Assembly: GCA_035489015.1 (NCBI GenBank)
Contig: DATHKR010000067.1
Location: 1 to 64,000, forward strand
Length of the DNA stretch: 64,000 bases
Source: DATFRY01 sp035489015
GTDB taxonomy: Bacteria > Myxococcota_A > Polyangia > Haliangiales > Haliangiaceae
Reading direction: 5' to 3'
Shown here: positions 29,155 to 37,352 of the stretch, one piece after another
How positions within the stretch are numbered: position 1 is the first letter of the stretch
Layout of the letters: each line of letters begins with the position of its first letter
Program-made: the position numbers and the translations under genes
The notes under the pieces: generated by a model
What the model saw: the letters and a program-made list of their open reading frames with translations, nothing else
Databases searched by the model: none
What the model was told of the DNA's origin: nothing

Positions 29155-30426
29155 TCAGCCCAGCCGCGCCAGCTCGGCCCGCGCCGCGGCCAGCAGGTTG
29201 ATGTCGGTGGTCCCGGCGCCGAGCTCGAGCAGCTTTGCGTCTCGCGCCAGCTTCTCGAGGCCGACTTCTTCCATGTAGCCGTAGCCGCCGTGGATCTGGA
29301 TCGCGGTCATCGCCACGTCGACCGCCATCATCGCGGCGTGCGCCTTGCTCGCGTTGACGAACGCCGCGTCGCGGATCTTCTTGCGCTGCATCCAGGCGGT
29401 CCGGAACACCAGGTTCTCGACGTTCTTCAGCTTGATGAACATGTCGGCCAGCTTCAGCTGGACCGCCTGAAAATCGCCGATCGGCCGCCCGAACTGCTGG
29501 CGCTCGCGCGCGTACGCCAGGCTCTGCTCGTAGCAGCGCTCGATGATGCCCCAGGCCATCGCCGGCACCGCCGAGCGCTCGCTGGCCAGGTTCTGCTTGG
29601 TGTCGTGCCGGCCGCCGCGGCGCTCGCGTCCGCCCAGCAAGTTCTCGGCCGGCAGCTTCACGTCGTCGAAGAAGATCTCCGAGGTCGGCGAGTCGCGCAT
29701 GCCCATCTTCTTGAACGGCGGGCCGACGCTGAAGCCCTCCATCCCGCGCTCGACCACGAACGCCGCCACGTCCTGGTCGGCGCGCTCCTCGCCGCGATCG
29801 ACGCGCGCGTAGACGACGAACAGGTCCGCGCCCGGGCCGTTGGTGATGAACGTCTTCGAGCCGCGCAGCACGTACTCGGTCGGCCCATCACCCGGAACCG
29901 GCCGCGCGGTGGTCTGCATCGACCCGAACGCGTCCGAGCCGGCTCCTGGCTCGGTCAGACACCACGATCCGATCTTCTCCATGGTGACCAGCGGCAGCGC
30001 CCAGCGCTCGATCTGATCCGCGCTGCCGCGACTGGTGATCGCGCCGGCCGCGAGCCCGACCGACACGCCGAACCCCATCGCGAATCCCGGCGACACGCGG
30101 GAGAGCTCCTTGACCAGGACGAAGCCAAGCATCGGATCGTTTCCGCCCGGCCCGTCGGCGTCGGCGTCGGCGTCCGTCTCCGTGGTCGCCCCCGCGCCCG
30201 CCTCCGCACCCGCGGCGTCTCCTGCCGCGCGCAGCTTCTCCACTCGCCTGGTCACCGACGCCCTCGCCATCGCGTCCAGACCGAACGCCCGCGCCATCTT
30301 GCGCATGAGCTCGAACGGCTGGGCGGTGCCCGCCTCGAGCGCCGGCAGCGCCGGCACCAGGTTCGCCTCGCACCACCGGCGGACCATCTGCGCCACCATC
30401 CTGTGCTGTTCGCCGAGCTCGAACAT
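29155..30426 (-). CDS. acyl-CoA dehydrogenase family protein
   Basis: A 423-residue FAD-dependent dehydrogenase. Typical segments are WCLTEPGAGSDAFG (FAD/substrate loop), FITNGPGADLFVVYAR, QQFGRPIGDFQAVQLKLADM and IQIHGGYGYMEEVGLEKLARDAK. At the classical MCAD catalytic Glu site the sequence is LGAGTTDI, with Ala, as in isovaleryl-CoA dehydrogenase; the base may instead be the Glu in SERSAVPAM. An Ala/Asp/Glu/Thr-rich insertion (about 69-97) interrupts the N-terminal helical domain. ATG 30426 follows AAGGAGG closely. It lies downstream of the Hsp70-like gene on the same strand, perhaps co-transcribed. Confidence 0.86.
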   Translation of the reverse strand: MFELGEQHRMVAQMVRRWCEANLVPALPALEAGTAQPFELMRKMARAFGLDAMARASVTRRVEKLRAAGDAAGAEAGAGATTETDADADADGPGGNDPMLGFVLVKELSRVSPGFAMGFGVSVGLAAGAITSRGSADQIERWALPLVTMEKIGSWCLTEPGAGSDAFGSMQTTARPVPGDGPTEYVLRGSKTFITNGPGADLFVVYARVDRGEERADQDVAAFVVERGMEGFSVGPPFKKMGMRDSPTSEIFFDDVKLPAENLLGGRERRGGRHDTKQNLASERSAVPAMAWGIIERCYEQSLAYARERQQFGRPIGDFQAVQLKLADMFIKLKNVENLVFRTAWMQRKKIRDAAFVNASKAHAAMMAVDVAMTAIQIHGGYGYMEEVGLEKLARDAKLLELGAGTTDINLLAAARAELARLG

Positions 30427-30464
30427 GCGGCCTCCTTGGTCGTCGCGCGCGATCGCGCCTCCGA

Positions 30465-32015
30465 CTATGGCTGCGCCGCTGCCAGCCGCGCCAGCTCGGC
30501 CGGCGAAAGACCGCTGGCCGCCTCGATCTTGACCGACGCGGCCCGCCCGCTCTCCGACTCCAGCGCGGTCACCTCGAGCAGCCCGTCGGCGTCGAGCGTG
30601 AACGAGACATCGACCCGCACCCGGCCCGCTGGCCGCGCCGGAAGATCGCCCAGCACGAACCGGCCGAGGAACCGGTTGTCGCTCGCCCGCTCGCCCTGCC
30701 CCTGGTAGACCTCGATCACCACGTACGACTGATCGTCGTCGGTGGTGGCGAAGACCTTGTGCTCGCGGGTCGGGATCGTGGTGTTGGCCGGGATGACGAC
30801 CGCCATGCGATCCCCGGTCACCCGTACGCCGAGCGCGTGCGGCGTCACGTCGAGCAACACCACCTCGACCAGCTCGCCGCCCATCATCCCGCTCTGCACC
30901 GCCGCGCCCATCGCGACGATCTCGTCCGGGTTGACCCCCTTGGACGGCTGCTTGCCGAAGATGTCGACCACCTTGCTCGCCACCGCCGGCATGCGCGTCA
31001 TCCCGCCGACCAGGAGGACCTGATCGATGTCGGCCGCCTCCATCTGCGCGTCGGACAGCGCCTGCCGGCACGGCCCCTCGAGCCCGTCGATGAGCTTGCG
31101 GCAGATCCCCTCCAGCTCACCGCGGGACAGCTCGCGCAGGAGGTGGAGCGGCCCGCCATCGCCCGAGGCCAGGAACGGCAGGTTGATCTCGGTCGTCAGC
31201 GACGACGACAGCTCGATCTTGGCCCGCTCGGCCGCCTCCTTGAGCCGCTGGAGCGCCACCGCGTCGGTGCGCAGGTCGACCCCATGGGCCAGAGCGAACT
31301 CCTCGAGCATGCGGTCGATGAGACGCCGATCGAAGTCATCACCGCCCAGGTCGGTGTCGCCCGAGGTGGCCAGCACCTCGAACACGCCGCTCTCGATCGC
31401 CAGGATCGAGATGTCGAACGTCCCGCCACCCAGGTCGAACACCGCCAGCTTCTGCTCGGTCTGCTTTTGCACCCCGTAGGCCAGCGCCGCCGCGGTCGGC
31501 TCGTTCAGGATCGATCGAACCTCCAGCTGGGCGATGGCGCCGGCGTCGCGCGTGGCTCGCCGCTGCACCTCGTCGAAGTAAGCCGGTACCGTGACGATCG
31601 CCTCGCTGACCTCCTCGCCCAGGTAGTCCTCGGCGATCTGCTTCATCTTGCGCAGCACGTTGGCCGATACTTCCTGCGGCGATACGTCGCGGTCCCCGAT
31701 CCGCACCCACGCGTCGCCGTTCTTGGCCGGCACGATCTGGTACGGCAAGGTCGCGGCCAGGCGGCCGACCTGCGGCGAGTCGAAGCGGCGCCCGATCAGC
31801 CGCTTGACTCCGAACACGGTGCGCGACGGATTGGTGACCATCTGGCGCTTGGAAGCGGACCCGACGACCACCTCGCCCGACGGCGTCCACGACACCATGG
31901 ACGGCGTGGTTCGCCCGCCCTCCTGGTTGTGAATGACGACGGGCGCGCCCCCCTCCAGCACCGCCACACATGAGTTGGTCGTGCCCAGGTCGATCCCGAT
32001 GATCCGACCAGCCAT
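30465..32015 (-). CDS. Hsp70 (DnaK)-family protein lacking the C-terminal lid
   Basis: A 516-residue Hsp70 homologue. The ATPase domain (about 1-370) has GIDLGTTNSCVAVLEGG, FDLGGGTFDISIL, IVTVPAYFDEVQRRATRDAG and LLVGGMTRMPAV. The substrate-binding beta domain (about 380-505) has VEVVLLDVTPHALGV and a DADGLLEVTA strand. The 100-residue helical lid of full DnaK is missing, and the protein ends shortly after the beta domain. It is thus an accessory Hsp70, not the main DnaK. ATG 32015 has TATAGT 8 nt upstream. It lies between a J-like protein gene and an acyl-CoA dehydrogenase gene. Confidence 0.88.
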   Translation of the reverse strand: MAGRIIGIDLGTTNSCVAVLEGGAPVVIHNQEGGRTTPSMVSWTPSGEVVVGSASKRQMVTNPSRTVFGVKRLIGRRFDSPQVGRLAATLPYQIVPAKNGDAWVRIGDRDVSPQEVSANVLRKMKQIAEDYLGEEVSEAIVTVPAYFDEVQRRATRDAGAIAQLEVRSILNEPTAAALAYGVQKQTEQKLAVFDLGGGTFDISILAIESGVFEVLATSGDTDLGGDDFDRRLIDRMLEEFALAHGVDLRTDAVALQRLKEAAERAKIELSSSLTTEINLPFLASGDGGPLHLLRELSRGELEGICRKLIDGLEGPCRQALSDAQMEAADIDQVLLVGGMTRMPAVASKVVDIFGKQPSKGVNPDEIVAMGAAVQSGMMGGELVEVVLLDVTPHALGVRVTGDRMAVVIPANTTIPTREHKVFATTDDDQSYVVIEVYQGQGERASDNRFLGRFVLGDLPARPAGRVRVDVSFTLDADGLLEVTALESESGRAASVKIEAASGLSPAELARLAAAQP

Positions 32016-32023
32016 CCTCAATC

Positions 32024-32029
32024 ACTATA
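32024..32029 (-). promoter_or_regulatory. -10-like hexamer TATAGT before the Hsp70 gene
   Basis: TATAGT (5 of 6 to TATAAT) on the minus strand ends 8 nt before ATG 32015. It gives the gene its own promoter within the J-Hsp70-ACAD set and favours ATG 32015 over TTG 32021. Confidence 0.4.
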
Positions 32030-32044
32030 CGCCTTCGCGTCTCC

Positions 32045-32929
32045 TCACTTGCGGAACCAGCGTCCGAAGCGCCCTGCCCCACCTGCTGGCTCTGCCGCGC
32101 CCGCGCCGTTCAGCGCCGCTCGCGACTGCTTCGCCACATCGAGATCCGGATCGAAGCCGAGCGCGCGCTCGTACTCGACGATGGCCTCGCTGGTGCGGCC
32201 GGCCGATTCGTGCATGCGCCCGGTGACGTAGTGGAGATAGGCCCGATAGGGGCGCGCCGACGGGCTCTCCGCGGCGAGCGCGCGCAGCGCCACACGCGCG
32301 CTGGGCAGCCGTCCTCGGCGCAGGTCCTCCATCGCGGTGTCGAAGCGGCCCTTCTGCTCCTCCTCGCGCCGGCGGACCTTCTCCAGCGTCTCCGGGCTGG
32401 CTGGTGGCGGCGTCGCGGTGCTGGCCTGCCCGCCGTTGGTGGTGGACGGGTGCGAGCGATTGCGCCTTCGTCGGGCCAGCGCCGCGTCCACGTCGAGCCG
32501 CGGCTGGGTGGCCGGTGAGATGTCGCTGGCCCGCGCCGCCACCGACGCTGCGACGGTCGCCGGCGCGCTGGCCGCGGCCGGCAAGATGGCGATCCTGTCG
32601 CCGGCCGCCGCGGTGCTCGGCTCGCTCAGCCGCTGGGCCGCGCGGCGCAGCAGCAGGAACACCTCGTTGGCCAGCCGCACGATGTCGGAAGGTCGACGGG
32701 CGAAGCGATGCGGATGGAAGACCTTGACCAGAGCCAGAAATCGGGCCCTGACCTCGTCTGGCGACGCATCGCGCGCGACCGCAAGTGCAGCGGCGGGCTC
32801 CGCCTTCTGCAAGCGAGTCAGTTCCTGGCCAAGCGCGGCGCGAACAGCGCCATCGTCGGCGACCAGGAGGCCGTCGGCGATTTCTCCCACCCCGTCGATC
32901 AGTTTACATGCCCGCGCGCGGCCCGGCAA
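32045..32929 (-). CDS. J-domain-like protein with C-terminal TPR
   Basis: A 294-residue protein. Residues about 55-100 (SPDEVRARFLALVKVFHPHRF...LANEVFLLLRRAAQRLS) match a J domain, but the invariant HPD is HPH (72-74). A disordered Ala/Pro/Thr linker (about 103-180) leads to TPR-like helices (about 190-275, RPYRAYLHYVTGRMHESAGRTSEAIVEYERALGFDP). The change of HPD normally abolishes Hsp70 stimulation, so it may recruit clients to the neighbouring lid-less Hsp70 by another route. The start is uncertain: TTG 32929, or GTG 32890. It ends 29 bp before the Hsp70 start. Confidence 0.72.
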   Translation of the reverse strand: MPGRARACKLIDGVGEIADGLLVADDGAVRAALGQELTRLQKAEPAAALAVARDASPDEVRARFLALVKVFHPHRFARRPSDIVRLANEVFLLLRRAAQRLSEPSTAAAGDRIAILPAAASAPATVAASVAARASDISPATQPRLDVDAALARRRRNRSHPSTTNGGQASTATPPPASPETLEKVRRREEEQKGRFDTAMEDLRRGRLPSARVALRALAAESPSARPYRAYLHYVTGRMHESAGRTSEAIVEYERALGFDPDLDVAKQSRAALNGAGAAEPAGGAGRFGRWFRK

Positions 32930-32992
32930 TCAGGCGGGCCGCCGCGGCGCGAAATTTCGGAGCCAGTTGCAGCCGACGGCCGATCGATCGTC

Positions 32993-34018
32993 TCAGGGGT
33001 GGCGACGACGGCGGGCGCCAGCCAGCGCGAGCGCCGCGCCGATGAAGCCGAGCAGGGTGAACCCGCCGGGCGCATCGCTTCCACCGCCCACGCTGCAGCC
33101 ACCGCTCACGGGTGAGTCGTCGGTGTTCGCGCTCGGGCCGCCGGTCGCTCCATCGGTCTCGCCGTCGTCCTCGTCGTCGTCACCTGGCGGGGGGGTGCCG
33201 GCGCTCGGCACCGCGCCGTTCGGGTCGTGCTCGGCGATGTAAGGGTCGATGAACGACGCGGCAAAGGCGTCGACGCGGGTGCCGAAGCCGAACTGATCGC
33301 AGCCGACGTTTCCGTACGAGGTGATCCCGGCGACCGACTCGACACCGTTGATGGTCATGAAGTTGGGGCCGCCCGAGTCACCCTGGCAGGTGTTGGCCGC
33401 GGCCGAGCCGTAGCGCATCAAGAGCGGGCCGGCGCTCTGCAGGTCGGACATCGCCTCGCGCTTGACCCCGACGTCCTCTCCGTCGCCCGTGGTCTTGCCC
33501 CAGCCGACCAGGTGCACCTGCTGGCCGACCAGCGAATCGACCGGGGCGCGGTTGAACGGCATCGGCGCGACCGGGGCGTTCTGCTCGAGCAGCACCAGGC
33601 CGATATCGTGGCCGGCCTCGAGGTTGTCGATGTCCCACTCCGGGTGGAAGACGAAGTCGACGATGTTGATCGCGCCTCGCCGCTCCGGGTCGCTCTGCAC
33701 GGTGACGTCGGCGCCGAAGTAGGCCACGTACTGGGAGGGCGCTCCGTCGGGGAACTCGACGCAGTGCGCCGCGGTGAGGACGACGCGCGGCGAGATCAGC
33801 GTGCCGCTGCAAAGCTGGGCGCCGTCCTGATCGGCGACCTCACTGTAGAGGAGCGGCACCGCCGGGTACTGGTTGGTCGGCGTGCCACCGACGATCGGCG
33901 CGCGAGCCTCGCCGATCTGCGCGGCGACATCGCCGTCGGCTGCCATGCCGCAACCGACGCCCAGGGGGATGGCCAGGGCCAGGCCCAGCGAGACGGCGAT
34001 GGCGGTGCGGGTTCCCAT
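32993..34018 (-). CDS. trypsin-like serine protease with MYXO-CTERM anchor
   Basis: A 341-residue S1-family protease. After a signal peptide (MGTRTAIAVSLGLALAIPLGVG) and a short propeptide comes the activation-type site IVGGTPTNQYP. The catalytic triad is His in VLTAAHCV, Asp in GHDIGLVLLE and Ser in CQGDSGGP. A Gly/Asp/Pro linker (about 268-300) precedes a C-terminal Cys plus Gly-rich helix and ARRRRHP, which fits the MYXO-CTERM sorting tag used for lipid-type surface anchoring in myxobacteria. No SD is seen before ATG 34018; the frame is open upstream. Divergent from a lipoprotein gene. Confidence 0.86.
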   Translation of the reverse strand: MGTRTAIAVSLGLALAIPLGVGCGMAADGDVAAQIGEARAPIVGGTPTNQYPAVPLLYSEVADQDGAQLCSGTLISPRVVLTAAHCVEFPDGAPSQYVAYFGADVTVQSDPERRGAINIVDFVFHPEWDIDNLEAGHDIGLVLLEQNAPVAPMPFNRAPVDSLVGQQVHLVGWGKTTGDGEDVGVKREAMSDLQSAGPLLMRYGSAAANTCQGDSGGPNFMTINGVESVAGITSYGNVGCDQFGFGTRVDAFAASFIDPYIAEHDPNGAVPSAGTPPPGDDDEDDGETDGATGGPSANTDDSPVSGGCSVGGGSDAPGGFTLLGFIGAALALAGARRRRHP

Positions 34019-34239
34019 GAAGGGACGTGGTTGCAGGTCGGATGCCGTCTTGGCGGTCGCGCAACCCAATGAAAACAGGAAGCAAGGCGCGCCGGGACGC
34101 GATCTCGCCTGGTGTCTCGACCCTCCAGGGCTGATGGTTTGCGCGACCGGACGGCCGTTGACACGCAGCGTCAAGGAGGCGTAGAAACCGCGCCTACATG
34201 TCGCAGCACTTTTCTCGGTCGGAGGAGGCCGGCGGTCCG

Positions 34240-34959
34240 ATGAAGCGCTCCATGAATCGTTGGCTGCTGATTTCTCTCGGCGCGCTGGGCGCCACCTCAC
34301 TGCTCGGATGCACCAGCGCGGAGATCGCGGACCGCGCGCCAGCCGCCGGGGAAGACCCGGCAGACGATGGCGAATCGGCGCCCGGTCTGGCGGAGCGCCT
34401 GGCCGGACCCACCACCTTCGCCGTGCTCGGCCAGAACAGCGGCGGCAGTCGGGTCCAGCTGACCGCGGTATCGCTGAGCGACGACGAGACCGCCTCCGTC
34501 GAGCTGACCGTGACCGGAGGCGCGCTGACCCTGTCGCTCGACCAGGCGGACGGCGTCGAGCGGATCCGCTTCCACGACCTCGTGCTCGACTGCGACGACG
34601 TCGCGGTATCGCCAGCGATGGGGCCGCCCGACGGGCTGGTGCTGACCGACCTGACGATGGACCTCGGCGAGCCGGCCAGCGCCGAGCTCGGCTGGCGCAG
34701 CGGAGACGCCATCGAGGCAGACGCGGCGCTGTCGGTCGATGTGAAGTGGGCGGTCGAGGTGGAGAGCGGCGCGGTCGACCTCGCTCCGATCCGGATGCCG
34801 TCGCTCGCCTTTGCCGTCACCGTGGAGGACGACCGGGATGGCCAGCTCGTCGCCCACCTGGGCGCGTCGAATGCCGGACGGTTCTGGAGCTGGGCCGGGA
34901 TCTTCGAGCTGCGCGACCTCGAGCTCGACCTGGTCGCGGTCGCCGCGACGAAGCCCTGA
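34240..34959 (+). CDS. lipoprotein, function unknown
   Basis: A 239-residue protein with a lipoprotein signal (MKRSMNRWLLISLGALGATSLLGC, lipobox SLLGC). The mature part is beta-rich and acidic, with one more Cys (LVLDCDDV), and ends in FELRDLELDLVAVAATKP. No family is recognised. ATG 34240 has GGAGGAGG 11 nt upstream; the frame is open to ATG 34198, which lies before this SD. It is divergent from the MYXO-CTERM protease, and its end faces the next minus-strand gene 21 bp away. Confidence 0.7.
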   Translation: MKRSMNRWLLISLGALGATSLLGCTSAEIADRAPAAGEDPADDGESAPGLAERLAGPTTFAVLGQNSGGSRVQLTAVSLSDDETASVELTVTGGALTLSLDQADGVERIRFHDLVLDCDDVAVSPAMGPPDGLVLTDLTMDLGEPASAELGWRSGDAIEADAALSVDVKWAVEVESGAVDLAPIRMPSLAFAVTVEDDRDGQLVAHLGASNAGRFWSWAGIFELRDLELDLVAVAATKP

Positions 34960-34980
34960 GCTCCCTGAGCTCCCCGCGGG

Positions 34981-35991
34981 TCAGCGCGGCGGAAGCGCCG
35001 AGCGCGACAGCCTGCGCCGGCGACGAGCCCGCGACACCAGGGCGATGGTGAGCGCGGCCAGGCAGAGCGCGCCGGCCAGCGCCGTGGCCAGCGCGGTGGC
35101 GGTGTCGGAGTCGGTCGACCGGTGCGCGGTCGGCACCTCGGGCGTGGTCGGTCGTGAGGGCAACTCCGCCGGCGCGGGCGCCGACGCAGGCGCCGCGGCG
35201 CTGGGACCCGGCTCGGGAGGCGAGGCGGCGCCGTCGTCGAGGCGACGCGGCGCGGCCCAGGCCGGGCTCTCGCTGCCGTCGGCGTACAGCCCGGTCACCT
35301 TCACATGGAGCGGCCCGCCCAGCGCGGCCTCGGGGATCGTGTAGTCGAAGCAGCTGAGGTGGCCGAGCCCGACCGAGCCGGGACCGGCGGCCGGCTCCGC
35401 TCCCTGATCGGGCCGGTGCCAGAAGTCCATGTCGGAGCGCGGGAAGACCGCGCTGGCCTGGGCGCCGCGGTCCCACGCCGCCGGCGACGCCGCCCACTCG
35501 ACCCGGTAGGCGTCGGCCGGCGTGGCGATCTGGAGGAACCACGCGTCGGTGAAGGAACACGACCACTGATCGCGGCGTCGCTCGAGACCGGCGAGCTCGA
35601 CCGGCCGTCGCGCCGGCGCACGCCAGCGGCGATCGATCGCGAAGCTGATCTCGCGCCCCTCCCAGGCCGGCCCGTAGTGGATGGTCAAGCGCCGGTGGGC
35701 CTTCCCGGTCTCGACCGCCACCCGGGCGACCGCGTATGCCTCGCTGCGCGAGACCTCATCGACGCGCGCCGGGACCGGCTGCCCGTCCGCCGTCGCGTGG
35801 ATGACCTCCGCGACGGAGCCGCTGGCGAACGGCGCCGGCAGAAACACGTAGATGGTCGGATCGGGGGGCACGCCGGCGCCGACCAGGGGACTGGTGGCGA
35901 TGGCCGGGCTCGCGCAGTCGGCCCGGGCCAGCCCGGGCCCGGCCGCCGTGATCGACGTCGCGGCGAGGGCGGCCAGGACCATGCGTTTCAT
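34981..35991 (-). CDS. exported protein with C-terminal membrane anchor, function unknown
   Basis: A 336-residue protein with a signal peptide (MKRMVLAALAATSITAAGPGLARA), a beta-rich ectodomain (about 25-235) containing Cys in QWSCSFTDAWF and HLSCFDYTI, an Ala/Pro linker (about 240-290) and a C-terminal transmembrane helix (TALATALAGALCLAALTIALV) followed by RARRRRR. It resembles an immunoglobulin-like or lectin-like surface domain, but I cannot name a family. The tail has the hydrophobic-Arg form of a surface-sorting tag but lacks the preceding Cys of MYXO-CTERM. Confidence 0.7.
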   Translation of the reverse strand: MKRMVLAALAATSITAAGPGLARADCASPAIATSPLVGAGVPPDPTIYVFLPAPFASGSVAEVIHATADGQPVPARVDEVSRSEAYAVARVAVETGKAHRRLTIHYGPAWEGREISFAIDRRWRAPARRPVELAGLERRRDQWSCSFTDAWFLQIATPADAYRVEWAASPAAWDRGAQASAVFPRSDMDFWHRPDQGAEPAAGPGSVGLGHLSCFDYTIPEAALGGPLHVKVTGLYADGSESPAWAAPRRLDDGAASPPEPGPSAAAPASAPAPAELPSRPTTPEVPTAHRSTDSDTATALATALAGALCLAALTIALVSRARRRRRLSRSALPPR

Positions 35992-36069
35992 CCGGCCTAG
36001 GGACGCGCGGCGGCGGCGATCGATCTCCGCTCCGGCTCCGGCTCGGTCCCGGCGCCCCTGCGGCGGGTG

Positions 36070-36786
36070 CTACGCGAGCAGATGGGCGGCGGTGACCACC
36101 AGATCGTCGCCGACGGCGAAGCGGGCGACCAGGGGCGGTAGCCGGGCGGCCGCCTTGTCGGGCCGGAACGCGGCGCTAAGCTCGCCGCAGCCGTGCCCAT
36201 CACCGGCCCGGTCGAGCTGGACCCGATCGAGCTGGAGCTCGACGTCGGTGAAGTCGAGGAACTCGCGGGTCAGCGGGAACTGCGCCTTGTAGAGCGCCTC
36301 CTTGGCCGAGAAGACGAGCGCCGATCCGGTCGCCTGGCGCTGCTCGGGGAGGCGGGCCAGCCACGCCGCCTCGGTCGGGGTCGCGACCAGGCGCATGATC
36401 TCGCCGCGCGACGAGCCGATCGGACGCTCGGCGTCGAGCCCCAGCGCGCGCAGCTCGCGGCGCCACGCCACCGCCGCGGCGCAGAAGCCGGCGGTGTGAG
36501 TGATGCTGCCGACGACGTCGGCCGGCCAGCGCGGCACTCGATCCGGATCGGGGGGCAGCGGGCCCGCTTCGGCTCCCAGGCGGGCGAGCGCGCGGCGAGC
36601 GCAGGAGCGCCCGGCGGCCACCTCGCGGCGGCGTCGGTCGACCGCGCGCGCCACCATCTCCACCTCCCCTGCGAGGAGCGCGGCCTCCCAGTCGGCCGGG
36701 TCGGCCACGATGCCGATCGCCGGCGCGGGCAACACCCGGGCGAGCAGGCCGGCTGGCGACAGGTCGACCACGCCCGTTGGTAGCAC
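36070..36786 (-). CDS. 4'-phosphopantetheinyl transferase (EntD/Sfp type)
   Basis: A 238-residue PPTase that would load phosphopantetheine from CoA onto carrier proteins. Motifs: RRALARLG (CoA phosphate contact), GSITHTAGFCAAAVA, the Mg-binding LGLDAERP and the catalytic FSAKEALYKAQFP. Order and spacing match the EntD branch, which usually serves siderophore or secondary-metabolite synthases. No NRPS or PKS is in the window, so it may act on a distant cluster. GTG 36786 has no SD; a weak TATAGC lies about 77 bp upstream. Confidence 0.85.
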   Translation of the reverse strand: MLPTGVVDLSPAGLLARVLPAPAIGIVADPADWEAALLAGEVEMVARAVDRRRREVAAGRSCARRALARLGAEAGPLPPDPDRVPRWPADVVGSITHTAGFCAAAVAWRRELRALGLDAERPIGSSRGEIMRLVATPTEAAWLARLPEQRQATGSALVFSAKEALYKAQFPLTREFLDFTDVELQLDRVQLDRAGDGHGCGELSAAFRPDKAAARLPPLVARFAVGDDLVVTAAHLLA

Positions 36787-36923
36787 GGGGGGCGAGCCGC
36801 TGTCGCGCGTCCGCGTCGCTCGGCGCGCGGGCGGCCGGTGCCATCTCGCTGTTTGATGTTTCGCTATATGTCTATCTCAGCGCCGTCTTCACTCTGTCTC
36901 TGGCCAGGGCCGCGTTCGAGCCG

Positions 36924-36979
36924 ATGGCGACCGTCCCATTGCGACCAGCCCATGGCGACCGTCCCATCGCGACCTGCCG
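36924..36979. repeat. 28-bp tandem duplication
   Basis: Two adjacent 28-bp copies beginning ATGGCGACCGTCCCAT start at 36924 and 36952, with three mismatches. Non-coding context. Confidence 0.8.
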
Positions 36980-37329
36980 TCGGGCCTGGCGGCCAGGGGA
37001 TCCGCGCCCACCCCGGCGATCGCGGCGACGGTCGCGCGGCGACGGATCGTCGGCGCCGGCGAGCTCGTCTCTCGATCGTCGAGGACACGACGGCCACCCT
37101 CACCCACCAGCTGCTCATCCCGCGCCGCAGCGCTCCGCTCTTCGATCGAAGACAGGAGTTCCCTCTGGTTGCTCACCGATGACGGTACGCGCGCGTACCT
37201 GGTGCGGGTGCACGAGGCGCCGCGCTGTCAGCGCCGGATAGCCGCGAGAGCCCCGGCCGTGTGAGCCCGTAGCGACGACGACGTTGTGCCCGTCGAACAT
37301 TCCCCTAGGCCCTCTGCGATCGAGATCCA

Positions 37330-37335
37330 TATACT
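37330..37335 (+). promoter_or_regulatory. -10-like hexamer TATACT before the second protease gene
   Basis: TATACT (5 of 6 to consensus) ends 6 nt before GTG 37342. No SD precedes that codon. No recognisable -35. Confidence 0.45.
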
Positions 37336-37352
37336 GGTCAGGTGTTGACCAG
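37334..37352. promoter_or_regulatory. dyad CTGGTCA-N5-TGACCAG over the protease start
   Basis: A perfect 7-bp inverted repeat with a 5-nt loop that contains the GTG start codon (37342-37344) and overlaps the end of TATACT. As DNA it could be an operator over the transcription start; as RNA it would place the start codon in a hairpin loop. Confidence 0.4.

Larger units (their letters stand above)
36787..37341. other. 555-bp gene-free region with a 28-bp tandem duplication
   Basis: No convincing gene. It holds an AT-richer patch at 36850-36880 (possible TATAGC promoter for the PPTase gene on the minus strand) and a 28-bp duplication at 36924-36979. Bases 36889-37176 are open on the minus strand (95 codons from GTG), but many third positions are A/T, unlike real genes here. 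The last 10 bp hold the TATACT element of the next gene. Confidence 0.5.

Noticed and set aside
36070..36786. Phosphopantetheinyl transferase as sign of a local biosynthetic cluster
   Set aside because: No carrier protein, NRPS, PKS or tailoring genes are nearby in the window.
36889..37176. 95-codon minus-strand frame in the gene-poor region
   Set aside because: About a third of its codons end in A or T, far from the bias of genes here, and no motif is seen.
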